Below, piece by piece: positions 10,736 to 19,994 of a stretch of 64,000 nucleotides of DNA (within the stretch, counting starts at the first letter, position 1; each line of letters starts with the position of its first letter). The notes under the pieces are model-generated. The model saw only the letters and a list, made by a program, of their open reading frames with translations. It did no database searches and had not been told where the DNA came from. The position numbers were made by a program, and so were the translations under genes. The stretch lies in the NCBI RefSeq assembly GCF_030683065.1, contig NZ_JAUXMX010000037.1, forward strand, positions 1 to 64,000, written 5' to 3'. This DNA is from Pseudomonas sp. (GTDB lineage: Bacteria > Pseudomonadota > Gammaproteobacteria > Pseudomonadales > Pseudomonadaceae).

Positions 10736-10814
10736 CGTAGGATGGGTTGAGCGCAGCGATACCCATCACTGCACCCGATGGGTATCGTCGCTACGCTCCT
10801 CGACCCATCCTACG
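10736..10814. repeat. Imperfect inverted repeat (REP-like, arms about 32-38 nt)
   Basis: Left arm CGTAGGATGGGTTGAGCGCAGCGATACCCATC; right arm is the reverse complement of CGTAGGATGGGTCGAGGAGCGTAGCGACGATACCCATC. Confidence 0.85.
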
Positions 10815-10824
10815 ATCTACCCAT

Positions 10825-11808
10825 TCACGGCCTGTACTTTTCCACCACCTGATCGATGGCACCGAACAGGCTATGGCCTGCGGCATCGAACATCTCGATA
10901 CGCACCCGATCGCCGAACGTAAGGAACGGGGTTTTCGCCTCGCCACTCTCGATAATCTCCAGCATGCGTTTCTCCGCCAAGCAGCTGGAACCAGCGCTGC
11001 GGTCGTAGTTCGACACGGTACCCGAACCGATGATGGTGCCTGCTCCCAGCGGCCGGGTCTTGGCAGCGTGGGCGACCAGGGTCGGGAAATTGAAAGTCAT
11101 GTCGGTGCCGGCATCCGGCTGACCGAATAACGCGCCGTTGATGTGCGAGACCAGCGGGCGGTGCACCTTGCCGTCTTTCCAGCAGTCGCCCAGTTCGTCC
11201 GGGGTAATCGCCACAGGCGAGAAGCTGGATGACGGCTTGCTCTGGTAGAAGCCGAAGCCCTTGGCCAGCTCGCCAGGGATCAGGTTGCGCAACGACACGT
11301 CGTTGACCAGCATCAGCAACTGGATGTGCTGCCCGGCCTCGGCCGCAGTGACGCCCATCGGCACGTCGTCGGTGATCAGCGCAATCTCGGCTTCCAGGTC
11401 AATGCCCCAGGCCTCGTCGGCCATTTGGATCGGGCTGTGCGGCGGGATAAAACAGTCGGCACCGCCTTGGTACATCAGCGGGTCATGCCAGAAGCTTTCT
11501 GGAATTTCAGCACCGCGCGCCTTGCGCACCAACTCGACGTGGTTGACGTAAGCGCTGCCGTCCGCCCAGTGGTAAGCACGCGGCAACGGGCTGTGACAGG
11601 CGGCCTGATCGAAGGCGAATGCGCCCTCCTCCAGCCCATCGTTAAGACGCTGATACACCGCTTCCAACTTGGGCTTGGCCACCGCCCAGTTATCCAGCGC
11701 AGCCTGCAGCGTGGCGGCAATAACCGGGACTTTGATAGCGCGGCTGAGGTCGCGGGACACCACGACGAGAACGCCGTCGCGGCCTTTATTCAATGATGCG
11801 AGTTTCAT
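10825..11808 (-). CDS. Fumarylacetoacetate hydrolase family protein
   Basis: MKLASLNKGRDGVLVVVSRDL...; FAH fold residues (DLEAEIALITDDVPMGV, GSGTVSNYDR) in the homogentisate cluster. Confidence 0.9.
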   Translation of the reverse strand: MKLASLNKGRDGVLVVVSRDLSRAIKVPVIAATLQAALDNWAVAKPKLEAVYQRLNDGLEEGAFAFDQAACHSPLPRAYHWADGSAYVNHVELVRKARGAEIPESFWHDPLMYQGGADCFIPPHSPIQMADEAWGIDLEAEIALITDDVPMGVTAAEAGQHIQLLMLVNDVSLRNLIPGELAKGFGFYQSKPSSSFSPVAITPDELGDCWKDGKVHRPLVSHINGALFGQPDAGTDMTFNFPTLVAHAAKTRPLGAGTIIGSGTVSNYDRSAGSSCLAEKRMLEIIESGEAKTPFLTFGDRVRIEMFDAAGHSLFGAIDQVVEKYRP

Positions 11809-11818
11809 GCTCAAACCT

Positions 11819-11840
11819 CGTAGGGTGCGCCGTGCGCACC
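11819..11840. repeat. Dispersed 22-bp repeat CGTAGGGTGCGCCGTGCGCACC
   Basis: Identical 22-mer also at 13023-13044; related inverted copies at 30713-30737 and 57015-57036. Confidence 0.85.
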
Positions 11841-11872
11841 ACATATATCCGTCGGGTTGCGGCGCGTGCGGC

Positions 11873-13009
11873 CTACTTCAATCCCGGCGCACGCCAGGAG
11901 TTGACGTATTCGGGCACATCGACCTGTGCGGCGGCCGGGTGTATGTCCAGGGCGCGGCGGGTGTCGATCATCACCGCCACCTCGTCGATAAAAGTAGCCG
12001 GATCGACCTGCGCCTTTTTCAACGCCTTGGGGTGCGGCCCGTGGGGAAAGCCGCACGGGTGCAACGTGACCATGCCCTGCTCGATATTGTCGCGGCTGAA
12101 GAAGTTGCCACGGTGGTAGAACAGCACTTCGTCGTAATCGTCGTTGTTGTGATAGAACGGCACCTTGAGCGCACCGGGGTCGCTTTCCACCGGACGCGGA
12201 GTAAAGGTGCAGATCACGAAACCGTTGGCGACAAAGGTGGTGTGGGCCGATGGCGGCAAGTGGTAACGGTGGCTCATCAGCGGGCGAATATCGCGCCAGT
12301 TGAGGCGCACCACAGTGTTGTCGCCATGCCAGCCAACCACATCCAGCGGGTTGTACGGGTAGGTGACGGTGCTGATCTGATTGCGCCGCTTGATCCGCAG
12401 CTGCCAGGTGTTCTCGTCCTGCTGAGCCTTGAAGGCCTCATCAATGCGCGGATGATCGAGCACCGCCGGATCGAAAATCGCCTGCGGACCAAGCAGGCCC
12501 TTGTCCGGCAGCTGGTAGGCGCCATCGGTGCTTTCGATCAACAGCATAAAGGTCGGCGCACTGGTCTCAATCCGCCAGGCGGTGCCACGCGGAATCAGCA
12601 GGTAATCGCCGTCGCGGTAGCTCAGGTGGCCGAAGTCGCAGTAGAACTCCCCTGCCCCCTCATGAATAAACAGCAGGTCGTCGCCATCCGCGTTGCGCAC
12701 CAGGTGGCGCATCGCGCCGTGGGTCCTCCACAGGCGCAACTTCATATCGGCATTGTGCAGGGTCAACGGCGCTTCCAGCGGACAATCGCGCTCACTGGAA
12801 ATATCGTTGAAGTTGAAGGCGTGCGGGCGCAACGGGCCTTGCCAGTCGATCCAGGCAGTCGGCGGATGCTTATGGTGCAAGTGCGCCGTAGGGCCGAAAA
12901 ACCCCTCGCGGCCCATCTCGCGCTCGTAGGTGCCCTCGGGAAAGTCGCAATGCGCCTGGCGCGAACACTCGCCTTCACGCAGGGGAAAGCTGATCCAGTT
13001 ACGGCTCAT
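11873..13009 (-). CDS. hmgA: Homogentisate 1,2-dioxygenase (short form)
   Basis: MSRNWISFPLREGECSRQAHCDFPEGTYEREMGREGFFGPTAHLHHKHPPT...; cupin histidines, HPCGFPHGPHP motif; sits between hpd and FAH genes. Confidence 0.88.
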   Translation of the reverse strand: MSRNWISFPLREGECSRQAHCDFPEGTYEREMGREGFFGPTAHLHHKHPPTAWIDWQGPLRPHAFNFNDISSERDCPLEAPLTLHNADMKLRLWRTHGAMRHLVRNADGDDLLFIHEGAGEFYCDFGHLSYRDGDYLLIPRGTAWRIETSAPTFMLLIESTDGAYQLPDKGLLGPQAIFDPAVLDHPRIDEAFKAQQDENTWQLRIKRRNQISTVTYPYNPLDVVGWHGDNTVVRLNWRDIRPLMSHRYHLPPSAHTTFVANGFVICTFTPRPVESDPGALKVPFYHNNDDYDEVLFYHRGNFFSRDNIEQGMVTLHPCGFPHGPHPKALKKAQVDPATFIDEVAVMIDTRRALDIHPAAAQVDVPEYVNSWRAPGLK

Positions 13010-13022
13010 GACAGAACTCCAT

Positions 13023-13044
13023 CGTAGGGTGCGCCGTGCGCACC
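13023..13044. repeat. Dispersed 22-bp repeat CGTAGGGTGCGCCGTGCGCACC
   Basis: Exact copy of 11819-11840. Confidence 0.85.
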
Positions 13045-13104
13045 TATAATCGGTGCGCCTGCACACTATTAATCATAGGCGCCGGGGCGAAGGCTCATTC
13101 GGCC

Positions 13105-13270
13105 TAGGAGCCTGTCGGACTTGACCGTTCGTAGCGAGGGAAAGCCCGGCTTGAGGCAGTTATGGTGCTTTTCCGAGGCGAATAGCTGGCTATTTAACGA
13201 GGGAAAGCAGCAAAAATGACCAAATCCGGCTTTGCCGCAGTAGAACAGTGTTAAGTCCGACAGGCTCCTA
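13105..13270. mobile_element. MITE-like non-autonomous element with perfect 18-bp terminal inverted repeats
   Basis: TAGGAGCCTGTCGGACTT (13105-13122) and its exact reverse complement AAGTCCGACAGGCTCCTA (13253-13270); no credible internal CDS; CTAG at both junctions. Confidence 0.85.
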
Positions 13271-14356
13271 GAGCACACCGCGCTTGATCTGGTCTTCTTC
13301 GATGGACTCGAACAATGCCTTGAAGTTGCCCTCGCCGAAGCCCTGGTTGCCCTTGCGCTGGATGATCTCGAAGAAGATCGGCCCGATCACCGTATTGGTG
13401 AAAATCTGCAACAGGATGCCGTCGTCCCCCGACGTAGCGACGCCCGGAGCGCCATCGATCAGGATACTCAGCTCACGCAGCACATCAGTCGGCTCGCCAT
13501 GACCGGCCACGCGGGTGTCGACCTTGTCGTAGTAGGTGCCAGGAGTTGCCAGGAACTGCACGCCGCTGGCGCGCAACTGGCGCACGGTGGCATAGATGTC
13601 CTCGGTGGACAGGGCGATGTGCTGAATACCTTCGCCGTGGTACTCGCGGATAAATTCCTCGATCTGCGACTTGTCGTCGGCCGACTCGTTGATCGGGATA
13701 CGGATTTTGCCGCACGGTGAGGTCATGGCCCGTGAAACCAGACCGGTGAGTTTGCCTTCGATGTCGAAATAGCGAATCTCGCGAAAGTTGGCAATCCGCT
13801 CGTAAAAGCCCGACCAGACATCCATCTGCCCGCGCTTGACGTTGTGGGTCAGGTGATCCAGCTCTTTCAGGCCGACCGCGTTGTCCTGCGGGGTGCGGCC
13901 TTCGATGTACTCGAAATCGACGTCATAGATGCTCTTGTCGCCATAGCGATCCACCAGATACAGCAAGGAGCCGCCAATACCTTCGACGCAGGGGATATTC
14001 AACTCGCCGAAGTTAGCGTGACTACCGACCAGCGTGGCCCCTTGCGACTCGACATAAGACGCTGCCTGGGCGGCGTTTTGCACCCGGAATGCCATGGCGC
14101 AGGCGCTTGGCCCGTGCTTCAAACCGAATTCGCGGACATGCCCGGTGGGACTGCCGTTGAGCACAAAGTTGATGTCGTTCTGCTGGAACAGCCAGACTTC
14201 CTTGGAGCGGTGCTTGGCAGTTTCGGTAAAGCCCATGGCAGTGAACAGCTCGCGCAACTGCTGGATGCCTTCGGGCGTCGGCGCGGTGTATTCGACAAAC
14301 TCGAAACCGTCGGTGCCGACGGGGTTGTGCTGTTCGATCTTGTTCACGGCGGTCAT
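13268..14356 (-). CDS. hpd: 4-hydroxyphenylpyruvate dioxygenase
   Basis: 362 aa; LDHLTHNVKRGQMDVWSGFYERIANFREIRYFDIEG and C-terminal QIFTNTVIGPIFFEIIQRKGNQGFGEGNFKALFESIEEDQIKRGVL. Confidence 0.96.
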   Translation of the reverse strand: MTAVNKIEQHNPVGTDGFEFVEYTAPTPEGIQQLRELFTAMGFTETAKHRSKEVWLFQQNDINFVLNGSPTGHVREFGLKHGPSACAMAFRVQNAAQAASYVESQGATLVGSHANFGELNIPCVEGIGGSLLYLVDRYGDKSIYDVDFEYIEGRTPQDNAVGLKELDHLTHNVKRGQMDVWSGFYERIANFREIRYFDIEGKLTGLVSRAMTSPCGKIRIPINESADDKSQIEEFIREYHGEGIQHIALSTEDIYATVRQLRASGVQFLATPGTYYDKVDTRVAGHGEPTDVLRELSILIDGAPGVATSGDDGILLQIFTNTVIGPIFFEIIQRKGNQGFGEGNFKALFESIEEDQIKRGVL

Positions 14357-14826
14357 TGCGCCTCCTCGTTATTGTTGTGGACTCAGCGCCATCGCAAAAA
14401 GGCAGGACGACGCGGATAGCTTCATAACAACCGAGGCGGGGACGCCCCACAAGACGACTAGAGCTGCAAGATAGCGGCACCTGGCGCGCACACTGGCAAT
14501 AAAACCTTACAGCCTACTAAACTTGAGCAAAAGCGTCGGGAACGCGGTAAAAACCCGAGCAATGCGTAACGTTTTATTTACACGGCGGCGCATATTACTG
14601 CCAAACAAGCACTGATTTTGCTGAGGCTGCCGCATACACTCTCGATCAGCACCCTAAGGCAGCGCTGAAATACACCGAGCACAGGAGTTACCCGTGAGTC
14701 ATAGCCCACAGCAGACACTCTAATACCCAGAGCAACCAGACGAAGCGTCAGCCACGCTCAAATAGTGGCACAATGCCATTCAAGTAGACGCTACTCAGAC
14801 CGCCACAATCATGCGAGGGTAAAGCC

Positions 14827-15390
14827 ATGAGCAATGACCCGAAAGAAACTGGCGACGAACCTGTCAGCGCAGAGCAACGCCTGGAATTGCTGGAGAAAGG
14901 TCGCAAACTAGACCGCATCCTGTTGTTTGCCCTCGCCGCAGTATTGGTCATGACGCTAGTCAGCTGGTTGACCATAGCCTTGCTCAGCAAGCCCGAGGTA
15001 AAACAAGAAAATATCAGTGCCGGGCAGATTCAGGGCTTGCAAGAACAAGCAGCCGCACTGCAGAAACAGATCACCGCACTCGAACAAACATCGCGTCAGC
15101 ACGGCGACCAGTTGGGCAGCCTGCACAGCAGCAAGCCCGCCGTGACACTGGCCAAGGGCGACAACCGAGCCGTGCAGCAACAAGTTGCACAGACCTTGAT
15201 CGGCCAAGAGCAGAGCTTCCAGCTCAGCCTGGCGGCGCTGAAAAACGGCATGCGCGACCTCGCCGGCATGATCGCAGGCTCACGCAGCTGGCTGAGCGAC
15301 TACCAGGAAGCACTGGATAAGCAAATGGCCGACAGCCAGGCACGCGCGAAACACCTGCAGAAGTGGGCCGCCTCGCCAGCCGCGCCCTAG
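14827..15390 (+). CDS. Hypothetical membrane-anchored coiled-coil protein
   Basis: One TM segment (ILLFALAAVLVMTLVSWLTIALL) followed by Gln/Ala-rich helical sequence; isolated plus-strand gene. Confidence 0.65.
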   Translation: MSNDPKETGDEPVSAEQRLELLEKGRKLDRILLFALAAVLVMTLVSWLTIALLSKPEVKQENISAGQIQGLQEQAAALQKQITALEQTSRQHGDQLGSLHSSKPAVTLAKGDNRAVQQQVAQTLIGQEQSFQLSLAALKNGMRDLAGMIAGSRSWLSDYQEALDKQMADSQARAKHLQKWAASPAAP

Positions 15391-15488
15391 CCTCTGCAAG
15401 GGTAAGGCCGCAGCGGGTGACTTAGCGAGGCAACGGCCAGGCGCACAAGGTAAGAAGCGCGCCAGATAGCATCACTTTGCCCGTTGTC

Positions 15489-17267
15489 TCAATGCTGCAA
15501 ATGTCCATACAGCTTGGCGTATAGCCCGCCATCGGCGATCAGCTGCTGATGATCGCCATCCTCAGCGACGCTGCCGCCATCGAATACCAGGACCCGATCC
15601 GCCTGCTTCACCGCACTCAGGCGGTGGGCGATGATCAGGGTGGTGCGCCCGCGCAGGAACTGATTGAGGGCCTGGTGCAGGGCATATTCGGTGGCGGCAT
15701 CGAGGGCCGAGGTGGCCTCGTCGAGAATCACCACTTTCGGCTCGGCCAACACCATGCGCGCGATGGCCAGGCGCTGGCGCTGGCCGCCGGACAGGCGCAC
15801 GCCGGAGCGGCCGACGATACTGTCCAGACCTTTTGGCAGCGCGCTTATGGTGCCGGCTAACTGGGCGATTTCCAGGGCGCGCCAACAGGCTTCGTCGCTG
15901 CGTTCACGGCCCATGCACAGGTTGGCACGCACCGTATCGTTGAACAGCGCCGGATGCTGCAACACCACCGCGACCTGCTCACGCACGGTTTCCAGACCAA
16001 TCTCCTGCTGGCTGCAGCCGCCGAAGCGAATGATCCCCGCCTGCGGCGTGTAAAGACCCAGTAACAGCTGCACCAGGGTGCTCTTGCCGCCGCCACTGGC
16101 ACCGACGATGGCCACCTTTTCACCCGGCGCAATGCTCAGGTTGAGGTTGTCCAGCACCGGTTCGTCGTTGTACGCGAAGGTCAGGCCACGCACCTCGATG
16201 CCGACGGTTTCGTGCCCGGTGAACGGATCTGCACCGCCTGGATACTGTGGCTCGTCACGCCGCGCGAGCAATTCATTGATCCGCGCCAGCGCACCACCGG
16301 CGGCGTAGAACGCGTATTGCAGGTTGAGCAACTGTTCGACCGGGCCGATCATGAACCACAGGTAGCTGAACACCGCGAGCATCTGGCCAATCGACAGGTC
16401 GGAGAACAGCACGGTGAGCATCGCTGCAGCACGAAACACGTCGATGCCGAACTGAAATAGCAGGCCGCTGGCACGATTCGAGGCGTCGGTTCGCCATTGC
16501 GAGGCCACGGCGTAGTCACGCACCTCCCGCGCTCGCCCGCCAAGACGACCAAGAAAGTATCCCTGGCGATTGCCGGCACGAATTTCCTGGATCGCTTCAA
16601 GGGTTTCGGTGAGCGCCTGGGTAAAGCGCGAGGTACTGTCGTTTTCCAGGCGTTTCAGGTATTTGACCTTTTTGCCCAGCAGCACCGTGGCGTAGATCAC
16701 CAGCGGATTGAACAACAGGATCAACAGCGCCAGTTGCCAATGCATCCACAGCAATATCGCCGATGTGCCTGCCAAGGTCAGCACAGCAACCAGAAAACGA
16801 CTGAGGGTTTCGCCGACGAACTTGTCCAGGGTTTCCAGATCGGTGACCAGGTGGGTGGTCACGGTGCCGCCGCCGAGGCTCTCGTATTCAGTGAGGGAAA
16901 TGCGCTTGAGCCGCTCGAGCAGACGAATGCGAATACGGTAGACAATGTCTTTCGACAAGCGCGCGAACAGGCGTGCCTGCAACACGTTGAAGATCAATGC
17001 GGTGCTCCGCAGCAGCAAGGTCAACACCAGCATCAGGCCAATATAGCCGGCCGCGGTTTCCCAGCCTGTGGGGAGAAAGCGATCCATCACCGTGAGCGCG
17101 GTATCGCCATCATTGAGCAATACTTCGTCGACCAGCAATGGCAGCAGCAGTGGAATAGGCACGCTGCACAGAGTGGCGAAAAACGCCACCAGATTGGCCA
17201 GAACCAGGGCTTTCTTGTGATGCAAGGCCAGGCGGCGGATTTCCGCCCAGCTCAATCGATCAGGCAT
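15489..17267 (-). CDS. ABC transporter, fused permease/ATP-binding (MsbA/MDR-like)
   Basis: Walker A GASGGGKST, signature LSGGQRQRLAIARM, Walker B VVILDEATSALD; N-terminal TM domain. Confidence 0.95.
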   Translation of the reverse strand: MPDRLSWAEIRRLALHHKKALVLANLVAFFATLCSVPIPLLLPLLVDEVLLNDGDTALTVMDRFLPTGWETAAGYIGLMLVLTLLLRSTALIFNVLQARLFARLSKDIVYRIRIRLLERLKRISLTEYESLGGGTVTTHLVTDLETLDKFVGETLSRFLVAVLTLAGTSAILLWMHWQLALLILLFNPLVIYATVLLGKKVKYLKRLENDSTSRFTQALTETLEAIQEIRAGNRQGYFLGRLGGRAREVRDYAVASQWRTDASNRASGLLFQFGIDVFRAAAMLTVLFSDLSIGQMLAVFSYLWFMIGPVEQLLNLQYAFYAAGGALARINELLARRDEPQYPGGADPFTGHETVGIEVRGLTFAYNDEPVLDNLNLSIAPGEKVAIVGASGGGKSTLVQLLLGLYTPQAGIIRFGGCSQQEIGLETVREQVAVVLQHPALFNDTVRANLCMGRERSDEACWRALEIAQLAGTISALPKGLDSIVGRSGVRLSGGQRQRLAIARMVLAEPKVVILDEATSALDAATEYALHQALNQFLRGRTTLIIAHRLSAVKQADRVLVFDGGSVAEDGDHQQLIADGGLYAKLYGHLQH

Positions 17268-17892
17268 GAGCCGCGCGCTCCAACCAACGACCGAGCAAGG
17301 GCGCCAGAACGTCGAGGGGCTGATAGCCATTGGTCAGCAGAGCCAATTGGCCGTTATGCTCGGCCAGCAGGGTGGGGAACCCGGATATACCCAAGTCCTG
17401 CACCCAGCTGAAATCGGCACTGGTGGCTTCACGCTGCTCAGCACTGTCGAACGCGGCGGCAAATGCGATTCGTGGAATCCCCGCACGCTCGGCCAGGCCG
17501 ACCAGCACACTGGCCCGAGTGACGTCTTCGCCCTTGGTATAAAAAGCGTTCTGGATCAACTGGGTCAGCGGCCAGACGCTTTGCGCATCGAGGCTCCGTG
17601 CGGTAACCAGCGCTCGGCAGGCCGGTTCCGTGTCGTAGACCATGCCCTCGGGCAAGCCGTCGATGAAATTGAATAGCTGACCAGTACTGGCATTGACCGC
17701 TTGCCAGTAACCCAGGTAACGCACCCGGGCAGCCGCGTCGATGGCCACGCTATCACGACGCAGACCGCCGAGTACCAGCTGCAAGGGGACACCGGCCGCA
17801 GCCGCCTGCTCGACGAGGGACTCGAGTACCGGGGCAAAGCCCCAGCACCAGGAACACATCGGATCCATCACGTAGAGCAAGCGCGCTTGCAT
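17260..17892 (-). CDS. DsbA-family (FrnE-like) thioredoxin-fold protein
   Basis: MQARLLYVMDPMCSWCWGFAPVLESL with CSWC motif; overlaps the ABC gene start by 8 bp. Confidence 0.88.
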   Translation of the reverse strand: MQARLLYVMDPMCSWCWGFAPVLESLVEQAAAAGVPLQLVLGGLRRDSVAIDAAARVRYLGYWQAVNASTGQLFNFIDGLPEGMVYDTEPACRALVTARSLDAQSVWPLTQLIQNAFYTKGEDVTRASVLVGLAERAGIPRIAFAAAFDSAEQREATSADFSWVQDLGISGFPTLLAEHNGQLALLTNGYQPLDVLAPLLGRWLERAAHA

Positions 17893-17895
17893 GGT

Positions 17896-18837
17896 CTATC
17901 CCTCGTTAACGTGGCGTGGGTTGTAACCCAATGGATGCGGTTGGTTACGTGCTTTGGCCAGTTCGATCTGCTTTTGCCGTTCGCGAGCGCCGGCGCGGGT
18001 CTTCTCCGGCAGCGAATCCCAGCAATACGGGCAGCTTACGCCTGCGGTGTAGTACTCGGACTGACGATCTTCCACGGAAATCGGCGTGCGGCAGGCATGA
18101 CACTGGTCATAGTCGCCCGCCGTCAGGTCATGCCGCACCGTGACCCGGTTGTCGAAGACGAAGCAGTCCCCGCGCCACTTGGTCTGTTCCTGCGGCACTT
18201 GCTCCAGGTACTTGAGGATCCCGCCTTTGAGATGGAACACCTCGGCGAAACCAGCACCGAGCATATAGCTGGACGCCTTTTCGCAACGAATCCCGCCGGT
18301 ACAGAACATCGCCACTTTTTTGTGCCTGGCCGGGTCGAAGTGCGCCTTGATGTAATCGGGAAACTCGCGAAACGATTTGGTCTTGGGGTCGACCGCCCCG
18401 TCAAAAGTGCCGATCGCCACTTCATAGTCGTTGCGCGTGTCGATCAACAATACTTCGGGATCGCTGATCAATGCGTTCCAATCTTGGGCGTCAACATAGG
18501 TGCCAACCTGCTGGTTCGGGTCGACGCCCGGCACGCCCAGGGTGACGATTTCCTTCTTCAGTTTGACCTTGGTGCGGTAGAACGGCTGTTCGTCGCAGTA
18601 CGACTCTTTGTGATCGACATCGGCCAGGCGCGGATCCAGGGCGAACCAGGCGAGCAGGCCGTCGATGCCGGCGCGCGAAGCGGAAACGGTGCCATTGATG
18701 CCTTCTTCGGCGATCAGTAAGGTGCCCTTGACACCATTGGCCAGCATGCTTTGCAGCAGGGGCTCGCGCAATGCAAGGTAATCCGGCAGGGAAACGAACT
18801 TGTACAGCGCGGCCACAACTATTTTGTCAGTCATCAA
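17896..18837 (-). CDS. trhO: tRNA uridine(34) hydroxylase / rhodanese-like protein
   Basis: 313 aa; YceA-type ([19 protein letters not shown]; rhodanese loop [18 protein letters not shown]-terminal CxxC zinc motifs). Confidence 0.93.
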   Translation of the reverse strand: MMTDKIVVAALYKFVSLPDYLALREPLLQSMLANGVKGTLLIAEEGINGTVSASRAGIDGLLAWFALDPRLADVDHKESYCDEQPFYRTKVKLKKEIVTLGVPGVDPNQQVGTYVDAQDWNALISDPEVLLIDTRNDYEVAIGTFDGAVDPKTKSFREFPDYIKAHFDPARHKKVAMFCTGGIRCEKASSYMLGAGFAEVFHLKGGILKYLEQVPQEQTKWRGDCFVFDNRVTVRHDLTAGDYDQCHACRTPISVEDRQSEYYTAGVSCPYCWDSLPEKTRAGARERQKQIELAKARNQPHPLGYNPRHVNEG

Positions 18838-18891
18838 GCTTCTTCCTTCAGTAGTCGCCCACGTAAAGGGCGGACTGGATCTACAAACGAA

Positions 18892-18916
18892 CGCGCCGGC
18901 GTAAGCCGGCGCGCTG
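18892..18916 (-). terminator. Hairpin, possible terminator downstream of the BolA-family gene
   Basis: GCGCCGGCttacGCCGGCGC stem followed by GTTCGTTTGT on the minus strand; weak U-tract. Confidence 0.45.
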
Positions 18917-18992
18917 CGTAGTTTACTTTTCTTGGCGCTTGCCGTGTAGAGCGGATCAACAGAGGTTCAACGCCTGCGCCACTCGCGTAGCG

Positions 18993-19286
18993 TCAATGCC
19001 CGCCCTTGCAGGTCGGCGAGGCTGGCGCGACACCTTGCTGCGCCCACTCCTCGGGGGTATAGGTGTGCAGCGCCAGGGCATGCACCTGGCCCATCAGCTC
19101 ACCAAGGCTGGCGTAGACCTTCTGATGGCGCTTCACTGCATTCAAGCCCGCAAATAAAGGGCTGACGATCACGGCTTTGTAATGGGTTTCCAGCCCCCTG
19201 CTGTGCATGTGACTTTCGTCCAGCACCTCAAGATGCAAAGGATCAAGTGCAGCCAAAGCAGTCTGCAGTTGAGCTAATTTCGACAT
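18993..19286 (-). CDS. BolA family protein
   Basis: LHLEVLDESHMHSRGLETHYKAVIVSPLFAGLNAVKRHQKVYASLGELM...VHALALHTYTPEEW. Confidence 0.93.
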   Translation of the reverse strand: MSKLAQLQTALAALDPLHLEVLDESHMHSRGLETHYKAVIVSPLFAGLNAVKRHQKVYASLGELMGQVHALALHTYTPEEWAQQGVAPASPTCKGGH

Positions 19287-19299
19287 ATTAAAACTCCAT

Positions 19300-19800
19300 T
19301 CACGGTTTTTTCGGCTCCAGCTCAGTGGTCATGTCCGCCAGCAGCTTATTCACTTTCGGCACGGCTGCTTGCAGTTTACCCTGAGTGAGCTGTGCCGACT
19401 GCTCGGTCAACATCGGCATCTTTTGCAAGACTTTCTGGCCCAATGGCGATTGATAGAAGCTAACCAATTCCTGCAATTCCTGCTCGTTGAAATTGCTGGT
19501 ATAGAGTTTGATCATGTCTGGCTTGAGTTTGTCCCAGGCGACCGCCCGATCCAGCTCGGTGTTGGCCTTGGCCTGATAGGTTTCCAGCAGCGCCTGTTTG
19601 TCCTTGCCCGTACCGCTTTCGGCAAACCGCTGGGCGAACATCTGTTGCACCTGGGCATAGACGGGCACCACCAGCTTGTCGGCCTGAGCCAGCTGTAAAA
19701 AACGCTCCGCATCGGCAGCATGGCTGGTGGCATCGGCAAACGCCTGAGCGCTGCCGCAGGTCAATACGGCGACGGCACAGAGGGCAGAAAAACGTGACAT
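19300..19800 (-). CDS. DUF2059-like secreted protein
   Basis: Signal peptide MSRFSALCAVAVLTCGSAQAFA; LKPDMIKLYTSNFNEQELQELVSFYQSPLGQKVLQKMP is typical of DUF2059. Confidence 0.88.
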   Translation of the reverse strand: MSRFSALCAVAVLTCGSAQAFADATSHAADAERFLQLAQADKLVVPVYAQVQQMFAQRFAESGTGKDKQALLETYQAKANTELDRAVAWDKLKPDMIKLYTSNFNEQELQELVSFYQSPLGQKVLQKMPMLTEQSAQLTQGKLQAAVPKVNKLLADMTTELEPKKP

Positions 19801-19994
19801 TTTAGGCTCCGGATTTAATGGGACGAGTAGGTATGACCCATGGCCGACCATTTTGTGCCCAAGCCCGTCCGCCACTCAAGCAAACGCAGCGCAACGCCGG
19901 CACTTGCCTTACTCTGCAGGTGCGGGCACGTCTACCCGCTTCGATGACAACGAACGCGCTGCGCTATCTGCAGCAACATACATGGATGTAATCG

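Noticed and set aside
11669-13027. 452-aa plus-strand ORF
   Set aside because: Antisense to hmgA; composition is shadow-like.
17260-17267. Overlap of the ABC transporter and DsbA-like genes
   Set aside because: Ordinary operon-style overlap; not unusual.
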